Shown here: piece by piece, positions 60,056 to 64,000 of the stretch
How positions within the stretch are numbered: the first letter of the stretch is position 1
How the letters are laid out: every line of letters starts with the position of its first letter
Assembly (NCBI GenBank): GCA_038363925.1
Contig: JAQQWL010000003.1
Span: 806,001 to 870,000 of the forward strand
DNA: 64,000 nt
Source of the DNA: Apiospora phragmitis
Lineage: Eukaryota > Ascomycota > Sordariomycetes > Amphisphaeriales > Apiosporaceae
Reading direction: 5' to 3'
Translations under genes and position numbers: made by a program
The notes under the pieces: model-generated
The model's database searches: none
The model's input: only the letters and a program-made list of their open reading frames with translations
What the model was told of the DNA's origin: nothing

Positions 60056-61420
60056 CTAAGGGCCGGTGACGGCTTGGGAATCCGCTGTGCTGAGTGCTTT
60101 CTTTTTCTTCCACTGAGGTTTTTCCAGATATGGTGCGCGTGGAACCAGTCCCTCTCTCACGCCTGTGGGGCCTGAAGCTGAACCTGTCAGTCGACGACGT
60201 TTTGCAGGTGAGCCAAGCAGCCACCAAGAGGAGAAAGGCCGAGCTCTGCTGCGCGTTTCGTCCATCAGCCGCATGCCGCTGGATCCCGCCAGGAGTGTGG
60301 CGTCGGTGCCAGCCACGCCGTGAGAAAATGTGATGGGCGTTCTGGTCATCCCGGCCGGCAGCTCCTTCTGGTTGATGACGGGGAACTTCACGCCGCCTAG
60401 CTCCAGTGTCGACGGACCGTCGTCGGGACCTCCTCGCAGCTGCCGTATTTCGGTGAGCTCTGCCTCGGTGTACGGCCGCTGTCTCGCGCCGTCGGCCCGC
60501 CACCAGGCAAAGGCCGTCAGCCAGCCGGACAGGGTGACGGCCTCGCCGGTCCCGCCCTCGCCGGCCGAGTGGCAGACGCGCATCCAGAAGTCGCGCACGT
60601 CGGCGTCGTCGGGCCGGTCGAAGCTGTCGACCATGCGGCCGACGGCCACGCCCAGGCAGCGCGACCACTGGCGCAGCGAGTCCGCGTCCGCCTCGTCGTC
60701 GTCGAGGCACGCGGCGAACTCGGCGAGCCGGGCGACGCCGGCGGCCAGCGCAACCCAGTCGCCGCGCTCGCCGTGCAGGGTGACGGAGGGGAACCCGCAG
60801 CACAGGACCGCGTCGTACCGAAAGTACTGGCGGATGGTGCCGAGGAAGACGGCGGCCGCGACGGTCCGGTCGTGGGCCAGGGTCGTGGTGAAGACCGGCA
60901 GCAGCCAGTCGGCCAGGCCCGGATCGGCCAGCCGGTCCCGCGCCAGGCCGACGAGACTCTCGGTCAAGACGGCCACGTCGACGTCTTCGATGGCCGTGCT
61001 GTCCTCGCACACGAATACAAGGTGGTCCTGGCCCTCGTGGGCCACGGAGTGGGGGCGTAGGGCTTCGGCGCGGCCCTGGCCGTTGACGAAGAAGCTGGGC
61101 TGCGTTAGCACCCCGAGCCAGACGTCGTCAGGTCGCAGCTCCAGATGCATATCCTGCTGCCAGGCGCGCAGGATCGTTTCGATGAATCCGCTCTTGTAGG
61201 GCACCACGGCGCCGCGGTCGGCCTCGGAAACCGATGTGTTGAGCACCTTCCGGTCGCTGTCCGGGTTTGATATATTGTAGAGCAGGGCCCTCCCATCAGC
61301 CACAGGGCTGTGCCGGGTGGTTCCCGCAGGACCAGGTTTGGGTCGGATGATGGCGGGCATGTCGCCGTGTTGAGCTTTGGAGGACTGCGAGGTTCTGAGT
61401 CTGTCATGCGAGAAGCTCAT
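60056..61420 (-). CDS. DUF4419-family protein
   Basis: An uninterrupted 454-residue frame starting MSFSHDRLRTSQSSK. It contains the characteristic segments SGFIETILRAWQQDMHLELR, PDDVWLGVLTQPSFFVNGQ and RAEALRPHSVAHEG. These are followed by a WLLPVFTTTLAHDRTVAAAV block, GTIRQYFRYDAVLCCGFPSV and WLTAFAWWRADGARQRPYTE. The family end (INQKELPAGMTRTPITFSHG) is present, with a ~90-residue basic, Ser-rich extension after it (PSKRRRL-like, possibly nuclear targeting). DUF4419 is widespread in fungi and its biochemical function is not known. GC-rich third positions and no introns support a real gene. Confidence 0.8.
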   Translation of the reverse strand: MSFSHDRLRTSQSSKAQHGDMPAIIRPKPGPAGTTRHSPVADGRALLYNISNPDSDRKVLNTSVSEADRGAVVPYKSGFIETILRAWQQDMHLELRPDDVWLGVLTQPSFFVNGQGRAEALRPHSVAHEGQDHLVFVCEDSTAIEDVDVAVLTESLVGLARDRLADPGLADWLLPVFTTTLAHDRTVAAAVFLGTIRQYFRYDAVLCCGFPSVTLHGERGDWVALAAGVARLAEFAACLDDDEADADSLRQWSRCLGVAVGRMVDSFDRPDDADVRDFWMRVCHSAGEGGTGEAVTLSGWLTAFAWWRADGARQRPYTEAELTEIRQLRGGPDDGPSTLELGGVKFPVINQKELPAGMTRTPITFSHGVAGTDATLLAGSSGMRLMDETRSRARPFSSWWLLGSPAKRRRLTGSASGPTGVREGLVPRAPYLEKPQWKKKKALSTADSQAVTGP

Positions 61421-61584
61421 GGGAAGACGACAAGGAAGTAAAGTAAAGGTGGCGTGTGAATATTCACCCCACTCCGGCCTCGGCTGTCAACCTTACGAGG
61501 GCTGATCCAGCCCGTTGGGTCAGGTTGCAGTGGGCCAAGGACAGGCGTCTCTTTCCATAATACCCTTACGCTATGAAGTAGTTG
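61421..61584. promoter_or_regulatory. Divergent spacer DUF4419 / small protein
   Basis: Short spacer between divergent frames; an ATG AAG TAG lies just before the small-protein start, so the true start or first exon of that gene may be missing. Confidence 0.3.
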
Positions 61585-61968
61585 ATGAGCGAGATGGTCC
61601 TGGACATCTTTGAGGACGGCGAGCAGGTGTGCTCCTGGTCCGCCAAGTGCCTGACCGTGAGCACGCCGGGCTGTCTCCAGGTCCAGGCCCAGGGCTCGTT
61701 CGACTGCAAGGGCGGCGGCAAGATCGCGGCTTGGACCAACGGTCTGTCGGCGGTCCGGTACGACTCGCCCAAATACGGCGGCCTCAGCTACAATCTATAC
61801 CTCGGCCAGGACGGCGGCACGCAGTACTCACCCTGCCCTGTGACCCTCCGGCTTTGGGCCCTGTGCGCCGACAGCGACTGGTCCGCCTCGGAGGGTCTTT
61901 GCAGCTCGTCGTCGGCGATGTTTAACGCTCCTCCACGTCGGCGGCAGCTCGATGGAACCGTTGCTTGA
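61585..61968 (+). CDS. Small Cys-containing hypothetical protein
   Basis: A frame of ~127 residues starting MSEMVLDIFEDGEQVCSWSA. Central features are FDCKGGGKIAAWTNG and YGGLSYNLYLGQDGGTQYSP; several cysteines (CSWSAKC, PGC, SFDC, SPCP, LWALC) suggest disulfides as in small secreted fungal proteins. No signal peptide is present in frame, and an in-frame TAG lies just upstream, so a first exon or a damaged start is possible. The function is unknown. Confidence 0.45.
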   Translation: MSEMVLDIFEDGEQVCSWSAKCLTVSTPGCLQVQAQGSFDCKGGGKIAAWTNGLSAVRYDSPKYGGLSYNLYLGQDGGTQYSPCPVTLRLWALCADSDWSASEGLCSSSSAMFNAPPRRRQLDGTVA

Positions 61969-62293
61969 CCGAAGATGTAGTGACTAAAGAGACTCCCGTT
62001 GAATTATGGCAAAGAAGGGGGTAAATCCAGCGAGTTCCACTATTTCCGATGTTCCTCGTTTTTTTATTAAAATATCTATCAGATAAAAATTTAATAGTTT
62101 TAGTATGTATCTCTATTATTAAGACGATGATACTTAGAAAAGGGTATTTGCGTAATTCTGTACCATACGCTCCGCTAATGAACACAGACAAAGAGATTTA
62201 TGATCCATGAACAGAAACTTCAAATATATAAATAACACAGGGACATACACAATCCTGCTTCCCACGCGACTACCCAGTACACAGTCCTGCTGC

Positions 62294-63354
62294 TTACATG
62301 CCCGCAATATCGACAGGAACCTGCACATCGTCCTTGATGTACGGGATCCCCGTCAACTTGAACACCCGCTCGCTCAGCACCGCATCGTTGAGCGGCCGCG
62401 TCCGCACCACATGGTCCGGCTTCCCGTCGCGCTTGGCCTCGTTCCAGCCCGTGTGGCGCGCGTTGGGCCAGTGCGTGGTGCCGACACGCCGCTCGTACGC
62501 GTCCTTCTTGCGGAGCAGGTCTCTCCTGCGTGGCGCACGCGACCGGCATGTAGCACGTGTAGATGGCGAGCCGGTCCTGCTGGGTTTTCGTCGGCACGTT
62601 ATAGTGCGGCGTGCGGCTGTCCCAGACGATCAGGTCGCCCGGGTCCGCGCTCGGCTTCACCCACTCGAGCCCCGCGTCCGCCAGGTACTGCATCCCCCGC
62701 TCCGTGAAGCCGTACCACTCCGGCGTCCAAGCCGGGATGCGCTTCCTCGTCCGCCATGTCGCAGTGGAACTGCTCGCTGAGCCGGTGGCCCCCCTTGCAC
62801 ACGATCAGCCCGCCGTCGTCGGGCCCGTTGGGCTGCAGGTTCACGAGCCCCTGCAGGCAGCGGAAGCCGGGCTTGGCCGGGTCCTGGTCCTGGTGGGGCC
62901 AGGGCCTGTTCTCGGGCAGGTGCTCCCGGTTCGCGAAGCCGTAGTTGATGGCGTCGAACGACACTAACAAATTCTTGGTGTCGTACACCTTCTCGAAGGC
63001 GCCGTAGACGCCCGGCTCGCCGCGCACGGCCCAGACGAAGTCCTCGTGCGCCGCCGCGTAGTTGAGCAGCATGCCCTTCTCGTTGACGACGGGCAGCTTG
63101 TCCGGGTGCACGGTCGAGGGGTCGTGGCGGTCGTAGCCCAGGCCGAAGGACTCGAGCAGCGCGAACATCTTGTCGGCGTACTGGTCGGCGCGCTCGCGCG
63201 GGACGGCGCCCTTGATAACGGCGTAGCCGTCGCGCACCAGGTCGTCGCGCCAGTCGCCGTAGACGGGGTCGGTGCCATCAAAGGTCATCTTGCGGCTCTC
63301 GACGCTGAGGTTCACCGTCGAGGCCGGCGCCGTGGTCACTGTTGTGGAGGACAT
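62294..63354 (-). CDS. Phytanoyl-CoA dioxygenase (PhyH) family protein 2, two frameshifts
   Basis: A single-exon Fe(II)/2-oxoglutarate oxygenase, ~350 residues from MSSTTVTTAPAS (ATG 63354) to VQVPVDIAGM (TAA 62294-62296). It shows DPVYGDWRDDLVRDGYAVIK, the HxD motif WPHQDQDP, LQGLVNLQPNGPDDGGL, the distal His in DSRTPHYNVP and the 2-oxoglutarate Arg in TQQDRLAIYTC. The frame breaks near 62730 (DMADEE / IPAWTPEWYGF) and again near 62530 (ACAT / RDLLRKKDAYE). Both breaks fit one- or two-base indels. It is a paralogue of 41887-43184, sharing VYGDWRDE and the oxygenase core, but lacks introns. It may be a real gene in an indel-bearing assembly. The substrate is unknown. Confidence 0.78.
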
Positions 63355-64000
63355 GGTGGGTGGTGATGACTGGGTTGAAGGCGTTGGATAGTTTTTGCCT
63401 TGGATCACTTAAACTAAACCAATAATTGTAATTGAAGCCTCCTGTTTCTGAATTCTTGCTCGATCATCAGCCTTGAGTCCCAACCGTCTTTCTTATCCTG
63501 AGATGAGTGGCTGCAGCAATACTCCACCTTTTCCCCATACCCCAGGTCCCAGGTCGATCCTTCGGTTCGGAATGTGGGCGCTGGGGACTTCTTGAGCCGA
63601 ACCGAGAATGTGAGACACCATACCCCACCCGATCAACCCGCTACGGATCATGATGGCAAACCGGAAGACCCGAACCGAAAGGTTCAAAGGTTCAGACTCT
63701 CATCTACCCCACCTTGCGATCATCAACAGAGGAGAAGTCCCAAGACATCCAAGACCCTTTTGGTTTATAATCATGTGAGAAGTGTTTGAGGTGGCAACGT
63801 CAGATGTTTTGTTTTAGGTACCGTCTCCATTGGATGCCGGCCTTGTATGTAAGAGCGAGTCCAGGTGAAGTTTGCGCTCACCGAGCGGGCTAAGGTCAAG
63901 GATGAAGTCCAACCACAATCCTGGAGAGTATAGGAAAATATGTGAACAAACGAACGTACAACAATCCATTCACAACGTGAGAATTGCTAGTCATATGCCA
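63355..64000 (-). promoter_or_regulatory. Upstream region of PhyH 2 with repeated CCGAACCGA-type motif
   Basis: Three motif copies occur 200-330 bases upstream of the start: TTCGGTTCGG at 63561-63570, CCGAACCGAG at 63597-63606 and CCCGAACCGAAA at 63669-63680. The first PhyH gene has the same core in its promoter. No gene was recognised beyond 63780. Confidence 0.5.

Noticed and set aside
60330..61199. 289-codon plus-strand open frame over the DUF4419 gene
   Set aside because: Antisense shadow of a real gene; Ser/Arg-rich translation without domain signal.

Overview
The window looks like a chromosomal segment of a filamentous ascomycete (Pezizomycotina). Genes have short GT..AG introns, mostly 50-115 bases, with CTAAC/CTGAC-type branch sites. 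Families typical of these fungi are present: NB-ARC and NACHT STAND (NLR-like) proteins, a HET-domain protein, a DUF4419 protein and PhyH dioxygenases. The transposon-rich blocks are AT-rich and packed with stop codons created by C-to-T and G-to-A changes, the signature of repeat-induced point mutation (RIP). The species cannot be named from this sequence.

Left flank (1-7.6 kb): an NB-ARC/TPR NLR-like gene killed by four C-to-T stop codons and one frameshift, a short STAND N-terminal fragment cut off by an unclassified dispersed repeat, a decaying trypsin-like serine protease gene, and a second copy of the same repeat in opposite orientation.

Middle (7.6-35.5 kb): a nested transposon graveyard. 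It holds a Fot1/pogo-like element with a second Fot1-like family inserted in it; a NACHT-TPR STAND gene interrupted by a 3.1-kb non-autonomous Copia derivative; a conserved membrane-protein gene split by a 6.3-kb Copia element; and a family of ~495-bp miniature LTR elements (three full copies and one solo LTR, each with a perfect 5-bp target duplication). One miniature copy sits inside the Copia RNase H region and two sit inside a second Fot1-like copy. A second copy of the Copia derivative and the 3' end of a third Copia relic follow. The split host-gene exons are hardly mutated, while the elements beside them are saturated with RIP.

Right flank (35.5-64 kb): normal-composition gene space. 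It begins with the 3' remnant of a fructosamine-kinase gene at the transposon edge, then a single-pass PAN/Apple-like membrane protein, a CocE/S15-type hydrolase divergent from a PhyH dioxygenase, an MFS permease, an unknown small protein, an M20 carboxypeptidase, a NACHT STAND gene, a HET gene, a DUF4419 gene, a small unknown ORF and a second PhyH dioxygenase. The two PhyH genes share a CCGAACCGA-type motif upstream. Hydrolase, oxygenase, permease and exopeptidase side by side suggest a small catabolic neighbourhood; NLR, NACHT, HET and protease genes suggest non-self-recognition loci on both sides of the transposon block.

Many right-flank genes carry isolated one- or two-base indels, often in G or C runs, although their reading frames otherwise match family expectations. 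These may be assembly errors rather than true pseudogenes and are flagged gene by gene.
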